From contig NZ_CP107549.1 of the NCBI RefSeq assembly GCF_025837155.1, forward strand, positions 4,154,001 through 4,218,000: a stretch of 64,000 nt of DNA, read 5' to 3'. Positions 18,003 to 25,225 of the stretch are shown one piece after another. A program made the position numbers and the translations under genes. The stretch is from Pseudomonas sp. Z8(2022) (GTDB taxonomy: Bacteria > Pseudomonadota > Gammaproteobacteria > Pseudomonadales > Pseudomonadaceae). The notes under the pieces were generated by a model. The model worked only from the letters and a program-made list of their open reading frames with translations, made no database searches and had not been told where the DNA came from. Position 1 is the first letter of the stretch, and every line of letters begins with the position of its first letter.

Positions 18003-18697
18003 CCGACCAGCAGGATTCGTCCAAACCGCTTGATTCGGAAACGGTCGCAGCCTATCTGCGCCTGCACCCGGAGTTCTTCCTCGATCATGAGGAACTGATT
18101 CCCGAACTGCGCATTCCGCACCAGCCCGGCAACGCCGTGTCGCTGGTCGAACGTCAGGTCAAGCTGCTGCGCGAGCGCAACATCGAGATGCGTCATCGCC
18201 TCGGCCAGCTGATGGACGTGGCCCGCGACAATGACCGTCTGTTCGACAAGACCCGCCGCCTGGTACTCGACCTGCTCGATGCCGGCAGCCTCGAGGAAGT
18301 GGTCAGCGTGGTCGAAGACAGCCTGCGCCACGAATTCCAGGTTCCTTTCGTCGGCCTGATTCTGTTCAGCGACAACAAGCTGCCGGTCGGCCGCTCGGTC
18401 AGCTCGACCGAGGCCCATCAGCAGATCGGCGGGCTGCTCAGCGGCGGCAAGACCATCTGTGGCGTGCTGCGTCCGCACGAGCTGGAGTTCCTCTTCGGCA
18501 AGGAAGATGCTGCGCAAGTCGGTTCCGCCGCCGTGGTCAGTCTCAATCACCAGGGTCTGCATGGCATTCTCGCCATCGGCAGTACTGACCCGCAGCATTA
18601 CAAGAGTTCGCTCGGTACGCTGTTCCTCGGCTATATCGCCGAAGTTCTGGCGCGCGTACTGCCCAGCTTCGCCACGCCGCTACGCTCGGTACGCTAG
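17999..18697 (+). CDS. DUF484 family GAF-like protein
   Basis: The 232-aa protein is translationally coupled to dapF (4-bp overlap). The N-terminal helical part with YLRLHPEFFLDHEELIPELR and QVKLLRERNIEMR is the DUF484 hallmark. The rest is a GAF-like fold ending in the conserved GTLFLGYIAEVLARVLP. The E. coli counterpart at the same position is YigA. Function is unknown; the constant linkage to dapF and xerC is the main clue. Confidence 0.9.
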   Translation: MTDQQDSSKPLDSETVAAYLRLHPEFFLDHEELIPELRIPHQPGNAVSLVERQVKLLRERNIEMRHRLGQLMDVARDNDRLFDKTRRLVLDLLDAGSLEEVVSVVEDSLRHEFQVPFVGLILFSDNKLPVGRSVSSTEAHQQIGGLLSGGKTICGVLRPHELEFLFGKEDAAQVGSAAVVSLNHQGLHGILAIGSTDPQHYKSSLGTLFLGYIAEVLARVLPSFATPLRSVR

Positions 18698-18702
18698 GTC
18701 GT

Positions 18703-18733
18703 GTAGGGTGGACGACGCTGTTCATCCACCCTG
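18703..18733. repeat. REP-like palindrome before xerC
   Basis: GTAGGGTGGA...TCATCCACCCT forms a short imperfect hairpin in the 57-bp gap between DUF484 and xerC. It resembles the GGTGGGCT/AGCCCACC hairpin at 33704-33724. Confidence 0.5.
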
Positions 18734-18754
18734 GACCCGTTCGGAACCCGGCAC

Positions 18755-19657
18755 GTGACACTTGAAAGCCATCTCGATGCCTACCTCGAACACCTGCGCC
18801 GCGAGCGTCAGGTATCGGTGCATACCCTCGACGGCTATCGCCGCGACCTCGGCAAGCTGCAGGCCTTCTGCGAAGCCGAAGGCCTGAGCGACTGGGCACA
18901 GCTGAATACGCGCAATCTGCGCCGCCTGGTCGCCCGCCTGCATCAGCAGGGCCTGTCCAGCCGCAGCCTGGCACGCCTGCTCTCGGCCACCCGCGGCCTC
19001 TATCAGTATCTGCTGCGTGAAGGCCTGTGCCGCCACGACCCGGCAACCGGCCTCAGTCCGCCGAAGCGCGAACGCCGCCTGCCACGCACCCTGGATGCCG
19101 ACCGCAGCGCGCAGCTGCTCGACGGAGCGGTCGAGGACGATTTCATCGCCCGCCGCGACCAGGCCATGCTCGAGCTGTTCTATTCCTCCGGGCTGCGCCT
19201 GTCCGAGCTGGTGGGGCTCGATCTCGACGGCCTGGACTTGCCTGCCGGCCTGGTGCGCGTGCGCGGCAAGGGCAACAAGGTGCGCGAACTGCCGGTCGGC
19301 AGTCTGGCGCGCCAGGCGCTGGAACAGTGGCTGCCCCTGCGCAAGCTGGCCAACCCCGGCGACGGTGCCGTGTTCATCAGCCAGCAAGGGCGCCGCCTCG
19401 GCCCGCGCGCAGTGCAGCTGCGCGTTCGCCAAGCCGGCGTTCGCGAGCTGGGCCAGCATCTGCATCCGCACATGCTGCGCCACAGTTTCGCCAGCCATAT
19501 GCTGGAATCCTCGCAGGATCTGCGCGCCGTGCAGGAGCTGCTCGGCCACGCCGATATCGCCACCACGCAGATCTACACCCACCTGGATTTCCAGCACCTG
19601 GCCAATGTCTATGACCAGGCCCACCCCAGGGCCAAACGCAAAGGCGGTTCCGAATGA
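18755..19657 (+). CDS. xerC: Tyrosine recombinase XerC
   Basis: Resolves chromosome dimers at dif with XerD. GTG start at 18755 (TLESHLDAYLEHLRRERQVS) gives 300 aa. The core-binding N-terminal domain is followed by the catalytic domain with all residues: Arg in SSGLRLSELVGL, Lys in VRGKGNKVRELPV, HxxR in HMLRHSFASHMLE, His in ELLGHADIATTQ, and the Tyr nucleophile in IYTHLDF. It overlaps the HAD gene by 4 bp, the same order as E. coli xerC-yigB. Confidence 0.95.
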   Translation: MTLESHLDAYLEHLRRERQVSVHTLDGYRRDLGKLQAFCEAEGLSDWAQLNTRNLRRLVARLHQQGLSSRSLARLLSATRGLYQYLLREGLCRHDPATGLSPPKRERRLPRTLDADRSAQLLDGAVEDDFIARRDQAMLELFYSSGLRLSELVGLDLDGLDLPAGLVRVRGKGNKVRELPVGSLARQALEQWLPLRKLANPGDGAVFISQQGRRLGPRAVQLRVRQAGVRELGQHLHPHMLRHSFASHMLESSQDLRAVQELLGHADIATTQIYTHLDFQHLANVYDQAHPRAKRKGGSE

Positions 19658-20355
19658 GCATCGAGCTGATCACCTTCGACCTCGACGACACGCTGTGGGA
19701 CGTCACGCCGGTGATGCAGGACGCCGAAGCGACGCTGCGCAACTGGCTGGCCCTGCACGCGCCGCGCCTGGGTGCAGTGCCGGTCGAGCATCTGTGGGCC
19801 GTGCGCAGCCGCCTGCTGGGGGCCGAGCCGATGCTCAAGCACCGTCTCAGCGAGCTGCGGCGACGCATTCTGTTTCACGCCCTGGAGGATGCCGGCTATC
19901 CGCACGCCGAGGCACAGACGCTGGCCGAGGCAGGATTCCAGGTATTTCTCAGCGCCCGCCATCAGGTGCAGCTGTTCACCGAAGTGCACCCGACACTGGA
20001 AGCACTGGCCGGGCGCTTCATGCTCGGCGTGATCACCAACGGCAATGCCGATGTACGCCGTCTGGGCCTGTCGGACTATTTCCGCTTCGCCCTGTGCGCC
20101 GAAGAACTGGGCATCGGCAAACCCGACCCGAAACCCTTCCGCGAAGCACTCAGCCGCGCAGGGGGCGTTGCTGCCGAGCGCGCCGTGCATATCGGTGACC
20201 ATCCCAGCGACGACATCGCCGGAGCTCAGGCGGCCGGCATGCGGGCCATCTGGTTCAATCCGCAAGGGCGCGCCTGGGAGGGTGAAACGACACCGGATGC
20301 GCAGATCGGCAGCCTGGCCGAGCTGCCGGCGTTAATGGCTAGCTGGACGCGCTGA
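19654..20355 (+). CDS. yigB: HAD-family phosphatase, YigB-like
   Basis: The 233-aa HAD hydrolase has motif I TFDLDDTLWD, motif II VITNGNAD, the motif III Lys in IGKPDPKPF, and motif IV HIGDHPSDDIAGAQAAG. The E. coli homologue at the same place after xerC hydrolyses FMN and a riboflavin precursor phosphate. The substrate here is inferred from synteny only. Confidence 0.88.
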   Translation: MSIELITFDLDDTLWDVTPVMQDAEATLRNWLALHAPRLGAVPVEHLWAVRSRLLGAEPMLKHRLSELRRRILFHALEDAGYPHAEAQTLAEAGFQVFLSARHQVQLFTEVHPTLEALAGRFMLGVITNGNADVRRLGLSDYFRFALCAEELGIGKPDPKPFREALSRAGGVAAERAVHIGDHPSDDIAGAQAAGMRAIWFNPQGRAWEGETTPDAQIGSLAELPALMASWTR

Positions 20356-20437
20356 CCCGCAGCGCATCGGGGATGCTGCCAAGGCCGCCGCCGATAGGCA
20401 GCAGTGCGTGCCCCTGCCGGCAAACGCAAGCGACAAA

Positions 20438-20460
20438 AAACCCGCCTCAGGGACGGGTTT
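20438..20460 (-). terminator. Intrinsic terminator of sutA
   Basis: AAACCCG/CGGGTTT arms with extra G-C pairs are followed on the minus strand by a six-T run. Confidence 0.8.
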
Positions 20461-20477
20461 CTTGCAGCGAGCAGTCC

Positions 20478-20798
20478 TCAGATGGGACGGCTGCCGTATT
20501 TGCTGTCGGGCTTCCTGGGTGGGTCGGCGACCACATTGGGTTCGACCTCCTGCACTTTGCCGCCACGGGCGAGGAACTCTTCCATGGCACGGGCCAGAGC
20601 GTCGCGCTCTTTCTGTTTGGCTTCGATGCTGGGCAGCTCATCGACTTCAACGGCTTTGGCCTTGCTCTTCTTGCCGCTGGCTACGACCTCGCCGTCGCCT
20701 TCGTCACCGCTGTCGCCGTCATCGGCAGCAGCCAGCTCCTCACCATCGTCCTCGTCAGCCCCTTCCAGATCGTCTTGTTCCAGGTCTTCGTCGCTCAT
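20478..20798 (-). CDS. sutA: SutA, RNA polymerase-binding regulator of slow growth
   Basis: The 106-aa protein starts at ATG 20798 (MSDEDLEQDDLEGADEDDG); an upstream ATG adds four residues. The N-terminal 45 residues are strongly acidic and probably disordered. A basic patch (GKKSKAKAVEV), a helix (IEAKQKERDALARAMEEFLAR) and the conserved tail SKYGSRPI follow. In P. aeruginosa SutA binds RNA polymerase and raises rRNA and housekeeping transcription during slow growth. It is monocistronic with its own terminator. Confidence 0.88.
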   Translation of the reverse strand: MSDEDLEQDDLEGADEDDGEELAAADDGDSGDEGDGEVVASGKKSKAKAVEVDELPSIEAKQKERDALARAMEEFLARGGKVQEVEPNVVADPPRKPDSKYGSRPI

Positions 20799-20875
20799 GT
20801 TCAACCTCATGACTTGCGAAAAGCAGGTTAGTTATAGCCCAGCCGCACGACGTGCACCGTACGACAGGAAAAAAT

Positions 20876-21301
20876 TCAAATCACCTCGCCGTGCAGGGTC
20901 GCTACCACTTGCCGAGCGCCGCCATGATCGCGGTGCTCACCCAGGTAGATGCCCTGCCAGGTTCCAAGCGCCAGCCGTCCCTGCTGTATCGGCAGCTGTA
21001 GATGGACGCCCAGCAGGCTGCCCTTGAAGTGCGCCGGCAGATCATCCGGCCCTTCGTAATCATGTTCGTAGCCCGCATCACCCTGCGGCACCAGACGGTT
21101 GAAGAAGCGCTCGAAATCGCGGCGCACCGCGGGATCGGCGTTCTCGTTCACCGTCAGCGATGCTGAGGTGTGCTGCAGCCACAGGTGCAACAGACCCACA
21201 CGGATCTGCGCCAGTTCCGGCAATTTGGCCACCACCTCTTCGGTCACCAGGTGGAAACCGCGCTCACGCGGGCGCAGGCTGATGATGCGTTGCTGCCACA
21301 T
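20876..21301 (-). CDS. yjbQ: YjbQ/UPF0047 family protein
   Basis: The 141-aa protein has family motifs LHLWLQHTSASLTVNENADP (conserved His and Asn) and LGTWQGIYLGEHRDHGG. Members have been annotated as secondary thiamine-phosphate synthases because the E. coli protein shows weak activity; the physiological role is uncertain. It is a single gene. Confidence 0.9.
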   Translation of the reverse strand: MWQQRIISLRPRERGFHLVTEEVVAKLPELAQIRVGLLHLWLQHTSASLTVNENADPAVRRDFERFFNRLVPQGDAGYEHDYEGPDDLPAHFKGSLLGVHLQLPIQQGRLALGTWQGIYLGEHRDHGGARQVVATLHGEVI

Positions 21302-21362
21302 GCCTGTTTCTCACTGTCGATGGCTCCAGCGCGCGCATTCTAGCGTGCTGTCAGAAAAAACA

Positions 21363-21384
21363 AAGGGCGCCAAAAGGCGCCCTT
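21363..21384 (-). terminator. Intrinsic terminator of the glnK-amtB-amt operon
   Basis: Perfect 9-bp arms AAGGGCGCC/GGCGCCCTT have a 4-nt loop. On the minus strand they are followed by TGTTTTTTCTG. Confidence 0.92.
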
Positions 21385-21400
21385 GTCATTCCGGCAAAGC

Positions 21401-22654
21401 TTACTTCTTGCCGGTGAACTCCGGGTAGGCTTCCATACCGCACTCCACGAGATCCACGCCTTCGTATTCCTCTTCCTCGCTGACGCGCAGACCGATCACC
21501 GCCTTGATGATGGCCCAGACGATCAGGCTGGCAATGAAGACCCAGGCGAACACGCTGACGATACCCAGCAGCTGGGCACCCAGGCTGGCATCGGGGTTGG
21601 TCAGGCAGACAGCCAGCGTGCCCCAGATGCCGACCACGCCGTGTACCGAGATGGCACCGACCGGGTCATCGATCTTGATCTTGTCGAAGCCGAGGATGGC
21701 GAATACCACCAGCACGCCACCGACGCCACCGATCAGGGTAGCCTGCAGGGCGGTCGGGGTCAGCGGTTCGGCAGTGATGGCCACCAGGCCAGCCAGTGCA
21801 CCGTTGATGGCCATGGTCAGGTCAGCCTTGCCAAACAGCAGGCGGGCGACGATCAGGGCGGCGATCAGACCACCGGCAGCGGCCATGTTGGTGTTGACGA
21901 AGACCTGAGCAACGGCGTTGGCGTCCTCGATGGTGCTCATCTTCAGCTGCGAGCCGCCGTTGAAGCCGAACCAGCCCATCCACAGGATGAACATGCCCAG
22001 GGTAGCCAGGGGCAGGTTGGCGCCGGGAATGGCGTTGACCTGGCCATTGGCGCCGTACTTGCCCTTGCGCGGGCCGAGCAGCAGAACACCAGCCAGTGCA
22101 GCGGAAGCACCGGCCATGTGCACGACGGTGGAACCGGCGAAATCGAGGAAGCCAGCGGCGTCAAGGAAGCCGGCGCCCCACTTCCAGTAACCCTGTACCG
22201 GGTAGATGACCGCGGTCATCACCACCGCGAAGGCGATGAAGGGCCACAGCTTCATGCGCTCGGCCACGGCGCCGGAGACGATCGACATGCAGGTTGCGGC
22301 GAACACGATCTGGAAGAAGAAGTCGGCGCGGGCGGCATAGTAGGGCGCGTCGTCACCGCCTGCGAGGACCGCATCGACGCTGTTCTCGTCGCCAATCAGG
22401 AAGCCCAGGCTCGGCAGGAAGCCGCCCTCGGGGCTGGAGTACATGATGTAGTAACCGACCAGCAGATACATGACGCAGGCAGTGGCGAACAGCGCCACGT
22501 TCTTGACCAGGATCTCGGTGGTGTTCTTGGAGCGGACCAGGCCGGCTTCGAGCATGGCGAAACCAGCCGCCATCCACATCACCAGGGCACCGCAAATCAC
22601 GAAATAGAAGGTATCGAAGCCGTACTGCAATGCAGTCAATGCTGTGTTATCCAT
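21401..22654 (-). CDS. Ammonium transporter (second, divergent paralogue)
   Basis: The 417-aa protein has 11 membrane helices and no cleavable signal peptide (MDNTALTALQYGFDTFYFV). It keeps the Amt pore features: FAMLEAGLVRSKN, a first pore His in FLDFAGSTVVHMAG, and a second pore His in ISVHGVVGIWGTL. The C-terminal tail VSEEEEYEGVDLVECGMEAYPEF resembles the PII-responsive tail of Amt proteins. It follows amtB by 113 bp that hold two GC hairpins, so its expression may be lowered relative to amtB. Confidence 0.93.
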   Translation of the reverse strand: MDNTALTALQYGFDTFYFVICGALVMWMAAGFAMLEAGLVRSKNTTEILVKNVALFATACVMYLLVGYYIMYSSPEGGFLPSLGFLIGDENSVDAVLAGGDDAPYYAARADFFFQIVFAATCMSIVSGAVAERMKLWPFIAFAVVMTAVIYPVQGYWKWGAGFLDAAGFLDFAGSTVVHMAGASAALAGVLLLGPRKGKYGANGQVNAIPGANLPLATLGMFILWMGWFGFNGGSQLKMSTIEDANAVAQVFVNTNMAAAGGLIAALIVARLLFGKADLTMAINGALAGLVAITAEPLTPTALQATLIGGVGGVLVVFAILGFDKIKIDDPVGAISVHGVVGIWGTLAVCLTNPDASLGAQLLGIVSVFAWVFIASLIVWAIIKAVIGLRVSEEEEYEGVDLVECGMEAYPEFTGKK

Positions 22655-22700
22655 TTTTCACCTCTTGCCGGCGCGCTTATTCATGCGCTGTTCGGTCGAG

Positions 22701-22758
22701 GCGCCCGGGTTGGCTCCGGGCGCACTCGGTGTGCTTCAGGCCTGCCGGGCGGCAGGCC
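22701..22758. promoter_or_regulatory. Two tandem hairpins between the ammonium transporter genes
   Basis: Two perfect 8-bp hairpins lie back to back: GCGCCCGG/CCGGGCGC (22701-22723) and GGCCTGCC/GGCAGGCC (22739-22758). Neither has a U tract. They could stabilise mRNA ends or partly attenuate. Confidence 0.5.
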
Positions 22759-22767
22759 CCCATGTGC

Positions 22768-24084
22768 TTACAGGATGTATCCGCGCTCGTTGTGCTGAGC
22801 CAGGTCGAGGCCGACCGACTCGTCTTCTTCGCTGACACGCAGACCCATGACCACATCGATGACCTTGAGGATCACGAAGGTGACGATGGTGGTGTAGATC
22901 ACGGTGAAGGCCACGCCCTTGAACTGAATCCACAGTTGCAGGCCGATGTTCTCCACCTCGCCGAAGCCGCCCAGAACCGGCGCAGCGAAGACACCGGTCA
23001 GCAGGGCTCCGACGATGCCACCGACGCCATGCACGCCGAATACGTCCAGGGAGTCGTCGTAGCCCAGCTTGCGTTTGAGGCTGGCGGCGCAGAAGAAACA
23101 GATGGCACCGGACGCCAGGCCGATGACCAGGGCGCCGACCGGACCCACGGTGCCGGCCGCCGGAGTGATGGCAACCAGACCGGCGACCACGCCCGAAGCG
23201 ATACCCAGTGCACTCGGTTTACCGTGGCTCATCCACTCGGCGAACATCCAGCTCAGGGCCGCAGCAGCAGTGGCGATCTGAGTGACCAGCATGGCCATGC
23301 CGGCAGTGTCGTCAGCGGCGGCAGCGGAGCCGGCGTTGAAGCCGAACCAGCCGACCCAGAGCATCGCGGCACCAATCAGGGTGTAACCGAGGTTGTGCGG
23401 GGCCATGGCCACGCTCGGGTAGCCCTTGCGCTTGCCCAGCATGATGCAGGCAACCAGACCGGCAATACCGGCGTTGATGTGCACCACGGTGCCACCGGCG
23501 AAGTCCAGTACGCCCCAGTCCCACATCAGGGCGCCATCGCCACCCCAGACCATGTGAGCGATCGGCGCATACACCAGGGTGAACCAGACGGTCATGAACA
23601 CCAGCATCGCGGAGAACTTCATGCGCTCGGCGAAGGCACCGACGATCAGGGCCGGGGTGATGATGGCAAAGGTCATCTGGAAGGTTACGAAGACGCTTTC
23701 CGGGAATGCCGCCGTCAACGATTCCTTGGTCAGATTACCCAGGAACAGGTTGCCCAGGCCGCCCACGAAGGAACTGAAGTTGGTGACGCCAGCCTCCATT
23801 CCGGTGGTATCGAAAGCCAGGCTGTAGCCGTAGACGAACCACAGGATGCTCATCAGAGCGGTAATGGCGAAGCACTGCATCATCACCGACAGGACGTTCT
23901 TCGAACGCACCATGCCGGCGTAGAACAGGGCCAGGCCCGGAATGGTCATGAACAGAACCAGCGCGGTGGCGGTCAGCATCCAGGCTGTGTCACCGGAATT
24001 CAGTGTCGCTTCCTCGGCCATGGCAAGGCCGGGGGAAAGCAGAGACAAAAGGGCTCCAAGCCCTGCGATTTTTCGCAGAGTCAT
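22768..24084 (-). CDS. amtB: Ammonium transporter AmtB
   Basis: The 438-aa protein has a signal-peptide-like N-terminus (MTLRKIAGLGALLSLLSPGLAMA) and 11 helices, as in classical AmtB. Pore histidines lie in VLDFAGGTVVHINAG and VFGVHGVGGIVGAL, and the periplasmic ammonium site in FALFYAGMVRSKN-type sequence. The C-terminal VSEEDESVGLDLAQHNERGY should dock GlnK. It follows glnK by 46 bp. Confidence 0.95.
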   Translation of the reverse strand: MTLRKIAGLGALLSLLSPGLAMAEEATLNSGDTAWMLTATALVLFMTIPGLALFYAGMVRSKNVLSVMMQCFAITALMSILWFVYGYSLAFDTTGMEAGVTNFSSFVGGLGNLFLGNLTKESLTAAFPESVFVTFQMTFAIITPALIVGAFAERMKFSAMLVFMTVWFTLVYAPIAHMVWGGDGALMWDWGVLDFAGGTVVHINAGIAGLVACIMLGKRKGYPSVAMAPHNLGYTLIGAAMLWVGWFGFNAGSAAAADDTAGMAMLVTQIATAAAALSWMFAEWMSHGKPSALGIASGVVAGLVAITPAAGTVGPVGALVIGLASGAICFFCAASLKRKLGYDDSLDVFGVHGVGGIVGALLTGVFAAPVLGGFGEVENIGLQLWIQFKGVAFTVIYTTIVTFVILKVIDVVMGLRVSEEDESVGLDLAQHNERGYIL

Positions 24085-24130
24085 GATTTAACTCCTGGGA
24101 CGATTCTGGGGGTGGGGCGACGGTCTGGGC

Positions 24131-24469
24131 TTAGATCGCGTCGGTATCGGTTTCGCCGGTACGGATACGAATCGCCTGCTCCAGGTTGACCACGAAGATC
24201 TTGCCGTCACCGATCTTGCCGGTGTTGGCGGCCTTGGTGATGGCCTCGATCACGCGGTCCAGCTGATCGTCGGCGATGGCGACGTCGATCTTCACCTTGG
24301 GCAGGAAGTCGACTACGTACTCAGCACCGCGATACAGCTCGGTGTGACCTTTCTGACGACCAAAGCCTTTGACTTCGGTAACGGTGATGCCTTGCACGCC
24401 GATTTCAGACAGCGACTCGCGAACGTCGTCCAACTTGAACGGCTTGATGATGGCAGTGACTAGCTTCAT
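24131..24469 (-). CDS. glnK: PII signal protein GlnK
   Basis: The 112-aa PII protein starts MKLVTAIIKPFKLDDVRESL and has the T-loop TELYRGAEYVVDFLPK with the uridylylated Tyr (about residue 51). VNTGKIGDGKIFV-like sequence marks the ATP site. It senses 2-oxoglutarate and ATP/ADP and gates AmtB. It is first of the operon glnK-amtB-amt, with a sigma-54 promoter about 190 nt upstream. Confidence 0.96.
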   Translation of the reverse strand: MKLVTAIIKPFKLDDVRESLSEIGVQGITVTEVKGFGRQKGHTELYRGAEYVVDFLPKVKIDVAIADDQLDRVIEAITKAANTGKIGDGKIFVVNLEQAIRIRTGETDTDAI

Positions 24470-24668
24470 GAACTCTCTCCCGTGTTAGGTTGACTTGCCC
24501 CAGGAATTCTCAGCCCTCGGCAAGTCTAAGCGCAGTGTCCGGCTTTTGTAATGCACCGACCGCTCTGGCTGGTGCGGTCGGTGCTCATCAAACGCTTCTG
24601 GCGAAGCACTCCCCACGCTTCACCCGACGCTCCGGTACTGCATCGGTGCATGCGTCACAAGGGCCTAA

Positions 24669-24683
24669 GCAGAAAGCTTGCCA
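24669..24683 (-). promoter_or_regulatory. Sigma-54 promoter of glnK
   Basis: On the minus strand TGGCAAGCTTTCTGC fits the -24/-12 consensus TGGCACG-N4-TTGC at 9 of 11 fixed positions. GG and GC are exactly 10 nt apart. The predicted start near 24657 gives a leader of about 190 nt. Confidence 0.75.
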
Positions 24684-24769
24684 GCTAGCACAAAAGCCCG
24701 CCGTTTCAGCACTTTGCGAAGCAACAGCCGGCATCACCGCTGATTCACAGCCAAAACAATGCACAAAAT

Positions 24770-24786
24770 TGGTGCACACAACCTCC
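24770..24786. promoter_or_regulatory. NtrC-type enhancer palindrome
   Basis: TGCACAAAATTGGTGCA (TGCAC-N7-GTGCA) matches the NtrC site pattern. It is centred about 120 bp upstream of the predicted glnK start, the usual enhancer distance for sigma-54 activation. Confidence 0.72.
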
Positions 24787-24879
24787 CGCGCGCGCCCAAA
24801 AACCGTGCGCGCACCCTGCCAGACCCCGCGTCCTGCCTGCGTGCTACACTGGCCGCTGTCTGTAACTGGAACCCAACCC

Positions 24880-25137
24880 ATGCTCCCGCCCAAAGCCTTG
24901 CTCGATACTCTCAGTAGCCACGCCTCGCGCCTGTTCAGTGGTGACAGCCCACTCCCACGCGCCGAACTGGAAGCGCAGTTCAAGGCCCTGCTGCAGAGTG
25001 GCTTCAGCAAGCTCGATCTGGTCAGTCGTGAAGAGTTCGACAGCCAGATGGTGGTGCTGGCCCGTACCCGCGCCCGCCTCGAAACGCTGGAAGCCAAGGT
25101 CGCCGAACTGGAAGCCAAGCTCACCGAAGCAGACTAG
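24880..25137 (+). CDS. ubiK: UbiK, ubiquinone biosynthesis accessory factor
   Basis: The 85-aa protein (BMFP/YqiC family) has an amphipathic N-terminal half and a C-terminal coiled coil (FDSQMVVLARTRARLETLEAKVAELEAKL). UbiK binds UbiJ and helps assemble ubiquinone enzymes in E. coli. I start it at ATG 24880; the longer open frame upstream crosses the regulatory region. It is followed by a REP-like element. Confidence 0.9.
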   Translation: MLPPKALLDTLSSHASRLFSGDSPLPRAELEAQFKALLQSGFSKLDLVSREEFDSQMVVLARTRARLETLEAKVAELEAKLTEAD

Positions 25138-25142
25138 GTTTG

Positions 25143-25196
25143 TTGTAGGGGCGGCTCCAGCCGCGAACAGGCTTCGCGGCTGAAGCCGCCCCCGCA
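25143..25196. repeat. REP-type extragenic palindrome
   Basis: GGGGCGGCT-CAGCCGCGA paired with TCGCGGCTGAAGCCGCCCC forms a long imperfect hairpin between ubiK and yifB. The core TAGGGGCGGCTCCAGCCGCGA is the familiar Pseudomonas REP pattern. Confidence 0.85.
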
Positions 25197-25225
25197 GGTA
25201 CTGCCCAATTGATCAAGGAGTGATC

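Larger units (their letters stand above)
24470..24879. other. 410-bp intergenic region glnK / ubiK
   Basis: Divergent intergenic region. It holds an 11-bp GC hairpin (GCACCGACCGC at 24553-24563 with GCGGTCGGTGC at 24574-24584) in the glnK leader, the sigma-54 element (24669-24683), the NtrC-like site (24770-24786) and, near ubiK, TACACT at about 24844, a likely ubiK -10. I see no further gene. Confidence 0.7.

Noticed and set aside
22630..24189. 519-codon plus-strand frame opposite amtB
   Set aside because: Translation is His/Gln/Glu-rich and non-globular, mirroring the hydrophobic codons of amtB on the other strand.
24490..24879. In-frame extension upstream of ubiK
   Set aside because: It crosses the glnK promoter and NtrC site and has no protein similarity. 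UbiK starts at 24880 with the family N-terminus.
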